Below are positions 6,860-15,856 of a DNA stretch of 53,492 bases, one piece after another. This stretch comes from Actinosynnema pretiosum (GTDB lineage: Bacteria; Actinomycetota; Actinomycetes; Mycobacteriales; Pseudonocardiaceae). The position numbers were made by a program, and so were the translations under genes. The stretch spans positions 1-53,492 of the forward strand of contig NZ_JAMTCF010000035.1 of assembly GCF_024171695.1 (NCBI RefSeq), read 5' to 3'. How positions within the stretch are numbered: position 1 is the first letter of the stretch; every line of letters starts with the position of its first letter. Below the pieces are notes generated by a model. It had not been told where the DNA came from and searched no databases. It saw only the letters and a program-made list of their open reading frames with translations.

Positions 6860-9800
6860 CTACGGATCAACCCGGTCCAACCCGGCCCCATCCCAAGTCG
6901 TCTGCGTGCAAGCCACCCCACGCCCGTTCTTCGGCCGCAGCACGTCATAGATATGCATCCGGGGAATCCGATCCGACACCCCCCACCCGGACGGCCAGGT
7001 GATCACCCAGTCCATGTCCAGGTCCACCAGCAACCCCAGCATCCGAGCGATCGTCGGATCGTCCAACCGCTCGAACGCCTCGTCCAACAACACCAACCGC
7101 AACGGCGAGAACTCCCCGCTCACCGCGTCGTAGAACGCCGCCCCCGCCGCGAACAGCGTCACGTACGAGATCAACCGCGTCTCCCCGGACGACAACTGCC
7201 GCAACCGCCGCTCCCGAGGCCCGCCATCCGGCCCGGTGTCCGCCACGGTCACCGTGAACTGGTGCCAGGTCCGGTAGTCCAGCGCCCGCGACAGCACCTC
7301 GGCGTAACTACCGCTCTGCGAGTCCCGCTCCTGCTCGATCCGCTCGGTGAACACCCGCCGCAGCGTCGCGTCCTGCTCCGGATCACGCCCCGCGTACGGC
7401 AACCGCACCAGCGCCAACGCGTCCCGAGTCCCCTCGTCCAACGCCCCCGAGGGCTTCCACGCCAACTTCACGTGCACCCCCTGGCTGGACCGGGCCTTCC
7501 CCAGCACCTCGTTCATCCGCTTGCACAGGTCCTCGGCGACCGCGATCTGCCCCCGCAACCACTCCGCGAGGTCCCGGATCAGATAATCCGCGAAGATCGT
7601 CTGGTACCGCTCGTCCAGGAACCCGCGCTGCTCGGCCAGCTTCACCGCGACCTGCCGAGCCGCCAGCGCCACCGGCCGAGCGCCCTCCTCCCCGGTCACC
7701 GTCACCGTCAACAACCCGGCGTGCTGCTCGGCGGCGATGTCGTGGCTCCCGGCCAACGACGTCTGCAACGCCTGCAACTTCGTGATCACCGTGGCCTCAC
7801 CCGCACCCCGCCGGTCGATCCCGGCCAGCGCCTCCCGGATCTCACCGGCCCCCCACTCGGCCGAGGCCTCGGGCAGCGCGGCCACCAGCACACCCGGCGC
7901 GCGCACGGCCGCCAGGAACTGCCCCTCGGCCCGCTCCGCGCCTTCCCGCGCCCCCGCCAACTGCTCGCCCGACGCCTCCAGCTGAGCCTCCAGCTTCGCC
8001 GCCTTCTCCCGAGCCTCCGCGACCTGCTCCCGCATCTCCCGCAGGTCCTCGCGGGTGGTCCGCCGCCCGGCCTCCAGCGCGGCCAACTGGTCGGCGACCT
8101 CCCGCGCCTCACCCCCGACCGCGTCCGCCAGCTCGCTCAACGTCGCAGCCTGCGCCGCGTGGTCCGAGCACCGCTCCTCCGCGTCCTGCTCGGCCGCCAC
8201 CCGATCCTGCTCGGCCACCCGGTACCGGTGCGCCGCGTCCGCCAGATCGGCCAACGTCCCCCCGCACTGCCGCCGCAGCACGTCCCCCAACCGATCAGCC
8301 GTCCGCTGCGCGTCCGACGCCGCCTGCTGCGCCTGCCGCAACGCCTCCGTCTCGGCCACCAGCCCGGCCGTCGCAGCCTCCTGCACCACCTCGGCCCGCG
8401 CCGCCGCGTCCCGCGCCCGCGCCCGGCCCAGCTCCTCCTCCAGCTCGCCGACCCGGCGCCCGGCCCGCTCCGCCCCCTCCTGCGCGGCCTGCAACCGCCC
8501 GTGCTTGGCCACCAGATCCCGGTCGGCCGGGAACCGCTCCAGGTGCGACTCCCACCGCCGCACCTGCTCGCGCGCCGCCACCGCCTCGACCTCGGCGGCG
8601 CCCAGCTCCTCGCGCAGGCCCGCCAGCCGCTCCTCCAACTCCCCGATCCGCCGCCGCCGCGCGCCCTCCCGCGCGCCCGCGCCGATGAACTCGGCAGCGG
8701 CCTTGCCCCACCGCCCCACCAGCACCCCGGCGCGCCACCCGCCACCGACGTCCGCCGAGACCGCCGCGCCCGCCCCGGAACCCGGCGAGGCCAACGACAC
8801 CGAGGCCAACAACGCCCCCACGACCTCCGCCGACACCGGCGACCCCGGCTCGACGGCGGGCTCCAGCACGTCGGCCAGCGACGCCCCGACCACCGCCTCG
8901 CCCGGCACCGCGAACACCTCGTCGCGCGCCCCGCCCACCACCGCGAGCGCGGGGTCCCCCGGTACCCAGGCGTCCAACAACCCGGAAGCCTCCAGCGAGG
9001 CCTCCAGCCCGGCCCGCTCCGCCTCGCCAACCTCCTCCCGGAAGTCCACCAGCCGGTAGAACGGCGCCCCGGCCGAGGAGTCCCGCTCCCCACCCGTGAA
9101 CCGACCAGCGTCGGGCGCCCGCTCCGACCCGCCCCGCAACCCGGCCAGCTCCGCGTCCCGCTCGTCGATCGCGACCCGCAACCCGGCCACCCGGTCCGCC
9201 GCGCCGCGCTCGGCCTCCCGAGCCGCCGACACCGCAGGCCGCGCCCCCTCACGGGCCTTGCCCGCCAACCCGCGAGCCCGAGCCGGGTCCACCGCCTCCG
9301 GCAACCGCAGCGCGATCCCGGCGAACGGCTCCACGTCCCGCCACGCGGCCACCGCCGCCAACCACTCCCGCCCGACCTCGGCCAGCTCCCCGGCCTCCCG
9401 GTCCCGCCGCGCCACCGCCTCCGACGCGGCCCGCTCGGCGTCCCCGACCGCCCCCTCCAACGACCCCAGCGCCCGAGCCGCCGAGTCCAGCTCCACCGAC
9501 CGCTGGTGCAGCGCCAGCACCAGCGCCCCCCGCCGCCCGGCCTCGGCCGCGACTTCGGCCACCCGGTCCGCCACCGCCTCCACCGCCTCCAGCGGCACCA
9601 CCGGCGCCGCAGGCGGCACCCGCCGCTCGATCACCCGAGGCTCGGCCTCCGGATCGGGCTCGGCCCGCACCGACTCGGCCCGCACCACCACGGCTTCCGC
9701 CGACACCACCGAGGGCACGGCGGGCAGCTCCAGCTCCAACCCGGCCGCCAGCAACCGCCCCCGCAACGGCTCCGCCAGCTCCCGAGCCGTCCCCAGGTCC

Positions 9801-10918
9801 TCGGCGAGCCGCCGCAGCAGCCGCAGCACCCCGTCGACCGCGCCGTCCTCCTGCGCCCGCTGCTTGGCCGCGACCTCCAGCGCGACCCGAGCCGACGACC
9901 GCTTCTCCTCCACCAGCCGCTCGCGCGTCCGCAGGTCCTCCAACCCCCGGAACGCGGGCAGCTCCTTGAGCGCCCCGATCTTCTCCTCGGCCCGCAGCTC
10001 CCCGGCCTCCAGCGCGGTCTGCGACCGCTCGGCGTCGGCGCGCTCCGCTCGGGTCCGCTCCAGCGCCGCCGTCAGCCGCGCGCCCTCCCGCTCCAGCTTG
10101 CGCACCCCGTCCTCGGCCGCGCCGAGCCGCTCGGCCGACGACCGCAGCCCGCCCAGCGCGTAGTCCGAGTACGTCTTGAGGAACGTGCCCAGCGCCGAGT
10201 CCGCCGCCGACAGCCGGGTGATGTTCTCCCGGATCGACTCCAGGTCGTCGAACGAGGTCGCCAGCTGCTCCACCATCGCCTGGTCCAGCGGCGGCAGCGC
10301 GTCCGACAGGATCTGCTCCAGCTGCCCCTCCAGCACCTTCAACCCCACGTCGGGGTTGCGCAGCGTCCGCTGCAGGTGCAGCAGGTCCCCGTACCGGGCG
10401 GCCGGGACGCCGTAGACCTCCTCGGCGACCCGAGCCCGGAACGCGGCCTCCTCCAGCACGCAGTCCGCGCCGATGGCCTCCCGCAGGTGCGCGGGCCCCA
10501 GCGGGGTGCGCTCGGCCCCCACCAGCTGGAGCTGCCTGCCCACCCGCAGCGGCGTGATGAACCGCCACGAGTCGGTGATCGCCTGCGAGGTCTTCGAGGC
10601 CTTCACGCCCAACCCGCAGGTCAGGTACTCGTCCTCACCGCGCCGCAGCTCGATCCACGCGTACCCGATCCGGTTCGGACCGCCGTCGTAGTCGTCGAGC
10701 ATGAGCCGCCGCAGGCTGACCGTGTCGAACCCCTTCGACCCGACCTGCCGCAGGTCCCCGTCCAGGCACAGCGGCAGCAGCAGCTCCAGCGTCCGGGACT
10801 TGCCCGACCCGTTGGTGCCCTGGAAGATCGCCCGACCGCCGGAGAAGTCGAACACCTGCTCCGCGTACTGCCAGATGTTGACGATCCCGCCGCGGTGCAG
10901 CCGCCACCTGTCGCTCAC
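6860..10918 (-). CDS. jetC: Wadjet JetC, SMC/MukB-like ATPase (TIGR02680 family)
   Basis: The 1,352-residue product is the SMC-like motor of a type II Wadjet system, which recognises small circular DNA by loop extrusion. The N-terminal ATP-binding half has Walker A GTNGSGKS at 34-41. A very long Ala/Arg/Glu-rich coiled coil spans about 230-1100, broken by a hinge-like segment around 610-770. The C-terminal half has the ABC signature (LSSGETR, 1242-1248) and Walker B (LVLLDEAF, 1275-1282). GTG 10918 overlaps the jetB stop in a GTGA tetranucleotide, so translation is coupled. The C-terminus looks complete. No jetD follows; the downstream DNA is intergenic and then the integrated element. Confidence 0.9.
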   Translation of the reverse strand: MSDRWRLHRGGIVNIWQYAEQVFDFSGGRAIFQGTNGSGKSRTLELLLPLCLDGDLRQVGSKGFDTVSLRRLMLDDYDGGPNRIGYAWIELRRGEDEYLTCGLGVKASKTSQAITDSWRFITPLRVGRQLQLVGAERTPLGPAHLREAIGADCVLEEAAFRARVAEEVYGVPAARYGDLLHLQRTLRNPDVGLKVLEGQLEQILSDALPPLDQAMVEQLATSFDDLESIRENITRLSAADSALGTFLKTYSDYALGGLRSSAERLGAAEDGVRKLEREGARLTAALERTRAERADAERSQTALEAGELRAEEKIGALKELPAFRGLEDLRTRERLVEEKRSSARVALEVAAKQRAQEDGAVDGVLRLLRRLAEDLGTARELAEPLRGRLLAAGLELELPAVPSVVSAEAVVVRAESVRAEPDPEAEPRVIERRVPPAAPVVPLEAVEAVADRVAEVAAEAGRRGALVLALHQRSVELDSAARALGSLEGAVGDAERAASEAVARRDREAGELAEVGREWLAAVAAWRDVEPFAGIALRLPEAVDPARARGLAGKAREGARPAVSAAREAERGAADRVAGLRVAIDERDAELAGLRGGSERAPDAGRFTGGERDSSAGAPFYRLVDFREEVGEAERAGLEASLEASGLLDAWVPGDPALAVVGGARDEVFAVPGEAVVGASLADVLEPAVEPGSPVSAEVVGALLASVSLASPGSGAGAAVSADVGGGWRAGVLVGRWGKAAAEFIGAGAREGARRRRIGELEERLAGLREELGAAEVEAVAAREQVRRWESHLERFPADRDLVAKHGRLQAAQEGAERAGRRVGELEEELGRARARDAAARAEVVQEAATAGLVAETEALRQAQQAASDAQRTADRLGDVLRRQCGGTLADLADAAHRYRVAEQDRVAAEQDAEERCSDHAAQAATLSELADAVGGEAREVADQLAALEAGRRTTREDLREMREQVAEAREKAAKLEAQLEASGEQLAGAREGAERAEGQFLAAVRAPGVLVAALPEASAEWGAGEIREALAGIDRRGAGEATVITKLQALQTSLAGSHDIAAEQHAGLLTVTVTGEEGARPVALAARQVAVKLAEQRGFLDERYQTIFADYLIRDLAEWLRGQIAVAEDLCKRMNEVLGKARSSQGVHVKLAWKPSGALDEGTRDALALVRLPYAGRDPEQDATLRRVFTERIEQERDSQSGSYAEVLSRALDYRTWHQFTVTVADTGPDGGPRERRLRQLSSGETRLISYVTLFAAGAAFYDAVSGEFSPLRLVLLDEAFERLDDPTIARMLGLLVDLDMDWVITWPSGWGVSDRIPRMHIYDVLRPKNGRGVACTQTTWDGAGLDRVDP

Positions 10919-12087
10919 GCGCTCTCCTCATCGAACAACGACCAGCTCTGCGGTTCCGGCGCGACCGCCACGACCTCGACCTCGCGCTCGGGCGCCCCGT
11001 CCGGGGCCGGGACCCACCGGTGCGCGACCGGCGCCAGCGACCAGCCGCGCCCCTCCGCGTCCGGCGCGGCCAACCCGGTGCGCCGCAACAGCTCCAACAC
11101 CTCGGCGGTCAGCCCGCCCAGGTCCTCCACGTACTGCTTCGACCACGCCGCCGGGTAGTCCGCCACCAGCTCCGCGCACACCTCGCGCACCCGCGCCGGG
11201 TCGACCGGGTGCCGCCCACCGGCCCCCGGCGGGGCCTCCAGCAGCTCCGGCAGCGCCAGCAGCGCGATCCGCGCCACCGTCGACGTGCCGGGGAAGTAGA
11301 GGTCGGTCAGGTACTCCTCGGGGTCGGCCGCGAGCACGCCCTCGGCGCGGCACTCGGTGCGCAGCCCGAACGCGGTCTCCAGCAGCGCCGACTCCTTGCG
11401 CTGGTTGCGCCGCAACCAGTCCGCCTGCTCCTGCGGCAGGTCCGCGTACAGCACCACCGGGTTCTCCACCAGCCTGCGCCGCACCGCGTGCTCCACGCCC
11501 CTGGGCCCCGGCCGCGCCGCCAGCTCCACCAGCCGCCGCGCGCTGTCCGCCTCGCCGACCGGGCCGGTCAGCAGCTGCCCCAGCAGGTCGGTGTCCACCG
11601 TGATCAGCGCCTCGGCCTGCGCGTCCACCGAGCCCTCGGTCTCGTGCAGCACGCCCAGCGCCACCAGGTGCCGCAGCGCCGAGGTCAGCGCCCGCCGGTC
11701 CACCACGTCGTCCACCACGGCGATCCCGGCCTCGGCCGCCGCCGCCCGCGCGTCGGCGACCAGCCGCGACAGCAGCACCTGGCGGCCCACGCCGGTCAGC
11801 ACGGCCAGCACCAGCGCCAGGTACGCGTAGCCGCGCGGCGAGAGCGCCGCGCCCCGGCTGTCGTCGTGGCCGGGGCCGGACTTGTACAGCCGGGCGAACC
11901 GGCGTTCCACCACCAGCCGGTAGCCCAGCAGGCCCGCGAACAGGTCCTGCAGCGCGAACCGGTGCCGGTAGACGGCGCCCAGCAGCTCGCCGTCGGGGCC
12001 GTCGGCGCGCAGCAGCGGACGGCGCAGCAGGGTGCGCGCGCAGCGCACCACGATCGCGGAGTCGATCTCCGAGAGGTCGTCGAACAT
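10915..12087 (-). CDS. jetB: Wadjet JetB (DUF2398 / TIGR02678 family)
   Basis: The 390-residue product matches the DUF2398 family, the kleisin-partner (KITE-like) subunit of type II Wadjet complexes. It is mostly winged-helix and helical: an N-terminal IVVRCARTLLRRPLLR block, then AVYRHRFALQDLFAGLLGYRL, the arginine-rich ERRFARLYK segment, a middle SALRHLVALGVLHETEG winged-helix and a C-terminal acidic tail. Its ATG at 12087 shares one base with the jetA stop codon (TGATG), and its own stop overlaps the jetC GTG. These overlaps show a single translationally coupled operon and imply balanced stoichiometry of the JetABC complex. Confidence 0.85.
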   Translation of the reverse strand: MFDDLSEIDSAIVVRCARTLLRRPLLRADGPDGELLGAVYRHRFALQDLFAGLLGYRLVVERRFARLYKSGPGHDDSRGAALSPRGYAYLALVLAVLTGVGRQVLLSRLVADARAAAAEAGIAVVDDVVDRRALTSALRHLVALGVLHETEGSVDAQAEALITVDTDLLGQLLTGPVGEADSARRLVELAARPGPRGVEHAVRRRLVENPVVLYADLPQEQADWLRRNQRKESALLETAFGLRTECRAEGVLAADPEEYLTDLYFPGTSTVARIALLALPELLEAPPGAGGRHPVDPARVREVCAELVADYPAAWSKQYVEDLGGLTAEVLELLRRTGLAAPDAEGRGWSLAPVAHRWVPAPDGAPEREVEVVAVAPEPQSWSLFDEESA

Positions 12088-13565
12088 CAGTCCAGCACCA
12101 GGGTCGAGTCGTGCAGGGTCAGGGTTCCGGCCTTCGAGCGGATCACCGCGGAGCGCCCGGCCACGTGCTCCACGGTCACCCGCAGCCCGCGCACCGGGTC
12201 GGCCGCCGAACCGGGGTCGACGGTGCTGTCGCGCTGCGCCATCGCCAGGGTCAGCAGCTCGCACAGCACGCCCAGCGCCTCGCCGGACAGCTCGGCCTCG
12301 GCCAGCCGGGGCGCCGCCGCCGCCAGTTCCGCGACGGACGCGGCGCGCCGCTCGTCCGCGCTCCTGGCCTCGGCCAGCAGGGACTGCTCGGTCATCGGGT
12401 CGTCCAGGATGCGCGAGGTGCGCCCGCGCGCGCTGCGGTCCGACCGGCTGCGCACGCTCACCGGCACGTCCACCACCGGGCCCCGGTTCCACGGGGTCCG
12501 CTCGTTGTCGCTGTCGTGCTCGGGCGCGGGGGACAGGTGCCGCGCCCCGTAGAGGCCGAACGCCGCCGCGTACAGCTCGTGCGCCTGCTCGCGGGTGCCG
12601 CCGTCGAACCAGGCGGCCAGCTTCAGCAGCTCCGCCCGGCGGCCCGGCAGCAGCCCGCCGCCCGAGGTGGCCCGCTTCACGCTGGCCAGCAGCGAGCCGA
12701 TCGCGCGGGCCGTCGCGTCGCGCAGCGCGGTGACCTGGCTCGGGCGGCCCGGCCGGTCGACGAACCAGTCGGTCAGCTCCCGCCAGTCCTCGGCGGACCG
12801 GCCGCGCGCCCGCTCCACCCGGTCGCCCAGGCCCGACGCGCCCAGCAGCCGCAGCAGCTCCGGCCGCGCGCCCGCCAGGCTCGCCAGCGCCGCCGCGATC
12901 GCCGGGGTGTGCCGCAGCACGTCCTCCACCACCCGCTGGATGTACTCCACGAGCAGGTCCCGGAAGCCGCTGATCTCGTCGGCGGCCAGGTGGTGCCGGG
13001 TGACGACCTGGCCGAGGTAGGCGTAGAAGTCGCGGACGGTCGCGGCCAGCTCGGCGTGCTGGAGGAACAGGGTGGTGACCTGCTCGGCGAGCGCCTCGCG
13101 CGGGCCGCGCCCGCCGGTGAGCAGCGCCTCGGACAGGGTGCGCCCGAGCTGGCCGAGGCCGCGCTCGACGGCGGGCAGCAGCTCGCGGGAGACCTCGCGG
13201 GCGCCCTCCGGCACCCGCAGCAGCTCGTCCACGTCCCGCTGCACGCGCACCGCGAGCTTGCTGACCTGGTAGCGGACGCTGCCGTGCTGGAACTCGGCGA
13301 TGCTGGACGCCACCACCTCGCGGCGGCCCTGCACCAGGTTGCCCCACTCGACCAGCTGCTTGAGCCGGTTGATCACGTTCTCGATGCGCGACTCGCCGTG
13401 GTCCACCCGGCCCTCGCGCTCGGCGCCCGCCAGCGCGCCCGCGACCTCGCCCGCCGACAGGTCGGCGAGCAGCGTCGACGTGAACAGCCGCATGATCGCC
13501 AGGTAGGTGCGCTGGTGCTCGCGCGCGTCCAGGTAGGCGTAGAGCTTCAAGCGGGCTGGTTCCAC
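12087..13565 (-). CDS. jetA: Wadjet JetA (DUF2397 / TIGR02677 family), kleisin-like subunit
   Basis: The 492-residue product starts with ARLKLYAYLDAREHQRTYLA, then RLFTSTLLADLSAGEV and INRLKQLVEWGNLV, the winged-helix N-terminus typical of DUF2397. The middle is helical, and the C-terminal part (LCELLTLAMAQRD to the TLHDSTLVLD end) closes a second winged helix. In type II Wadjet this is the kleisin subunit bridging two JetC heads. GTG 13565 was chosen because the family homology begins there and an AGGGTGG stretch lies 5-11 nt upstream. It is the first gene of the operon. The divergent gap towards cobD holds four copies of an 11-nt motif (13653-13803). Confidence 0.85.
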   Translation of the reverse strand: MEPARLKLYAYLDAREHQRTYLAIMRLFTSTLLADLSAGEVAGALAGAEREGRVDHGESRIENVINRLKQLVEWGNLVQGRREVVASSIAEFQHGSVRYQVSKLAVRVQRDVDELLRVPEGAREVSRELLPAVERGLGQLGRTLSEALLTGGRGPREALAEQVTTLFLQHAELAATVRDFYAYLGQVVTRHHLAADEISGFRDLLVEYIQRVVEDVLRHTPAIAAALASLAGARPELLRLLGASGLGDRVERARGRSAEDWRELTDWFVDRPGRPSQVTALRDATARAIGSLLASVKRATSGGGLLPGRRAELLKLAAWFDGGTREQAHELYAAAFGLYGARHLSPAPEHDSDNERTPWNRGPVVDVPVSVRSRSDRSARGRTSRILDDPMTEQSLLAEARSADERRAASVAELAAAAPRLAEAELSGEALGVLCELLTLAMAQRDSTVDPGSAADPVRGLRVTVEHVAGRSAVIRSKAGTLTLHDSTLVLD

Positions 13566-13652
13566 GGGGTGCCACCCTAGGGCGTGGCGGGGGGTGCGCA
13601 CGCACGGGCGGCGCGAGTCGGCTGCTCCGTTCGGCCCGCACCGGAGGTCTTG

Positions 13653-13803
13653 CACCGTCCGTGGTGGCTGTCGCCCGGAGGTGGGGCGCTGACCAGCACC
13701 GTCCGTGCTGATTCCCGCGTTGCGGGCCGTTTTCGCCCACCGTCCGTGTCGACGGCCTTTCCCCCTTCCGACACGCCCCGCCTGCCGGTGGGCACCGTCC
13801 GTG
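13653..13803. repeat. Four CACCGTCCGTG repeats in the jetA/cobD divergent promoter region
   Basis: Exact copies lie at 13653-13663, 13697-13707, 13738-13748 and 13793-13803, all in the same orientation. Start-to-start distances are 44, 41 and 55 bp, close to four or five helical turns. The outer CAC/GTG triplets are palindromic. Position and phasing suggest an operator array acting on jetA, cobD or both. Confidence 0.7.
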
Positions 13804-13819
13804 TCGGGGTTACGGTGCC

Positions 13820-14770
13820 GTGGTGAGCCTGGGACGTGCGGTCGGGTTGGCGCTGGGCGTGGCGGCGGACGCGGTGTTCGGCGACCCGAGGCGGGGGCAC
13901 CCCGTCGCGGCGTTCGGCCGGGTCGCGGGAGCGCTGGAGCAGCGGCTGCACCGCGACGACAAGGGCGCGGGCGCCGCGCACGTGGCCGTGCTGGTCGGCG
14001 GGGTCGTGCTCGCGGGCGCGGCCGTCGAGCGGCTGGCCGGGCGGTCCGAGGCGCTGCGCGCGCTGACCACGGCCGCCGCGACCTGGGCGGTGCTCGGCGG
14101 CGCCTCGCTGGCCGACGAGGGCACCTCGATGGGCCGCGAGCTGGACGGCGGCGACCTGGCGGCGGCCCGCGACCGGCTGCCGAACCTGTGCGGGCGCGAC
14201 CCGGAGCGGCTGGACACGATGGGCCTGGCGAAGGCGACCGTCGAGTCGGTGGCCGAGAACACCTCGGACGCGGTCGTCGCGCCGCTGGTGTGGGGCGCGG
14301 TCGCCGGGGTGCCCGGCCTGCTCGGCTACCGGGCGGTGAACACCCTGGACGCGATGATCGGCCACCGGTCGGCCCGCTACCGGAACTTCGGCTGGGCGGC
14401 GGCGCGGCTGGACGACGTGGCGAACCTGCTGCCGTCCAGGCTGGCGGCGCTGCTGACCGTCGCGGGCGCGCCCGTGGTGGGCGGCTCGGCGGGGGAGGCG
14501 TGGCAGGTGTGGCGGCGGGACGCGGCGGCGCACCCGAGCCCGAACGCCGGGCAGGTGGAGGCGGCGTTCGCCGGGGCGCTGGAGATCCAGCTCGGGGGGC
14601 GCACGGTGTACTCGTACGGCCCGGAGGACCGGCCGGTGCTGGGGCACGGGCGCAACCCGGACGCGGGGCACGTGACGCGGGCGGTGGAGCTGTCCAGGGT
14701 GGTCGGCGCGGGCGCGGCGGTTGTGTCCGCGCTGGTCGCGGTGCTCGTGCGGCGCAGGCGACGGGGCTGA
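13820..14770 (+). CDS. cobD: Adenosylcobinamide-phosphate synthase CobD/CbiB
   Basis: This integral membrane enzyme attaches the aminopropanol arm to adenosylcobyric acid in cobalamin synthesis. The 316-residue product has the family motifs GDPRRGHPVAAFGR near the N-terminus, VESVAENTSDAVVAPL in the middle, then GYRAVNTLDAMIGHRSARYRNFGWAAARLDDVANLLP. Hydrophobic segments near 50-70, 80-95, 155-170 and 295-312 fit the membrane topology. GTG 13820 or GTG 13823 could be the start. It is the Rv2236c counterpart in the block shared with mycobacteria. No cobalamin riboswitch is visible upstream. Confidence 0.92.
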   Translation: MVSLGRAVGLALGVAADAVFGDPRRGHPVAAFGRVAGALEQRLHRDDKGAGAAHVAVLVGGVVLAGAAVERLAGRSEALRALTTAAATWAVLGGASLADEGTSMGRELDGGDLAAARDRLPNLCGRDPERLDTMGLAKATVESVAENTSDAVVAPLVWGAVAGVPGLLGYRAVNTLDAMIGHRSARYRNFGWAAARLDDVANLLPSRLAALLTVAGAPVVGGSAGEAWQVWRRDAAAHPSPNAGQVEAAFAGALEIQLGGRTVYSYGPEDRPVLGHGRNPDAGHVTRAVELSRVVGAGAAVVSALVAVLVRRRRRG

Positions 14771-14836
14771 GCCCTCGCCTCGACCTGCGGGGACCTTCCC
14801 GCAGGCCGTCCCCGCCCACCGCTCAGGGCCCACCGC

Positions 14837-15688
14837 TCAGGCGGGGCTGCTCTCGCGCTCTTCCCTGCTCTGGTTCGCCCGCTCGTCGACGTCGGCGTCC
14901 TCGGCCTCGTCCTCGGCCAGCATCTCGGCCACGGACTTGCGGCGCGGCTTCTTCTCGCGCTCCCTGGTCAGCGCGCCACCGGGCTTGGCCTCGCGCCATG
15001 TGAAGTACAGCCACCCGCCGATCGCCATGACCCCGAACGCCAGCCACTGCAGCGCGTACGAGTAGAACGGCCCGGCCTCCATGCGGGGCAGCGGCAGCGC
15101 CGACTCCAGCCCCGGCTGGTCGACGTCGAGCTGGAAGTAGCCGGGCCGGATGTCCAGCCCGACCATGCGCCCGACGGTCGCGGTGTTGATCGAGTAGACC
15201 TGACGCTCGCCGTCCTCCAGGAACCCGTCCCGCAGGTCCGGCTCCTCAGCGCGGGTCCACGCGGTGACGCTGACCTGCTCGGACGGCGGCGTGGTCAGGT
15301 CCGGCACGCCCATGCCGTCGGCGGGCCGCACGTACCCCCGGTCGACCAGCACGACGGGCCCGTCGGTGGTCCGGAAGGGCGTGAGCACCTCGTACGCGGC
15401 CTCGCCCTGCACGGTCCGCAGCCGGGCGACGGCCTCGGAGTCGGCAAGGAACCGGCCGGTCAGCACGACCCGGCGCCACTCGTGCTCGGCGTTGGGCTCG
15501 TCCAGCACCTCGGCGAACGGCACCGGATCGGTGGCCATCGCCTCGGACAGCGCGGTGTTCTGACCCACGCGCTGGTCGTCCCGCCCGAACTGCCAGGGCG
15601 CGAGCATCCAGATGCACACGCCGGCGAAAATCCACACGGCAACCGTCAACGCGAGCCAACCGGGCCGCAGCAGAAACCTCAACCGCAC
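14837..15688 (-). CDS. SURF1-family cytochrome c oxidase assembly protein
   Basis: SURF1 proteins help assemble the haem-copper cytochrome c oxidase, in haem a insertion. The 283-residue product has one N-terminal membrane segment (GWLALTVAVWIFAGVCIWML), a long outer domain with WRRVVLTGRF, PFRTTDGPVVLVDRGYV and YFQLDVDQP motifs, and a C-terminal membrane segment (FYSYALQWLAFGVMAIGGWLYF), followed by a charged cytoplasmic tail. This is the complete family layout. GTG 15688 places the start just before the first membrane helix; GTG 15697 is also possible. The 168-bp gap to the next gene (15689-15856) shows nothing else. It is the Rv2235 counterpart. Confidence 0.88.
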   Translation of the reverse strand: MRLRFLLRPGWLALTVAVWIFAGVCIWMLAPWQFGRDDQRVGQNTALSEAMATDPVPFAEVLDEPNAEHEWRRVVLTGRFLADSEAVARLRTVQGEAAYEVLTPFRTTDGPVVLVDRGYVRPADGMGVPDLTTPPSEQVSVTAWTRAEEPDLRDGFLEDGERQVYSINTATVGRMVGLDIRPGYFQLDVDQPGLESALPLPRMEAGPFYSYALQWLAFGVMAIGGWLYFTWREAKPGGALTREREKKPRRKSVAEMLAEDEAEDADVDERANQSREERESSPA

Positions 15689-15856
15689 GGCACCCACGGT
15701 AATCCCTGCCGACGCGGACCTCGTGCCGGGGTGAACCGGACATACCGGACGCCGCGCTGGTGGGAGCGCCGGGGCGGGCCTCGGCGAGGTCCCGGTCACA
15801 CCGCGAAGCCGCAGGTCACCGCCGTCGCCGAGCGGGGCCCGGCACCCGCCGCCCGC

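Noticed and set aside
6678..6860. tRNA gene as the integration target
   Set aside because: There is no cloverleaf, T-loop (TTCGA-type) or anticodon stem pattern on either strand at either proposed end.
6953..11158. Very long open frame on the plus strand opposite jetC and jetB
   Set aside because: It is rich in Arg, Pro, Gln and His with no domain pattern, the usual mirror image of a GC-rich gene. The minus-strand frame has Walker motifs and overlapping starts.
13653..13803. CRISPR-like array
   Set aside because: The repeats are only 11 nt, spacing varies from 41 to 55 bp, and no Cas gene is near. An operator array fits better.
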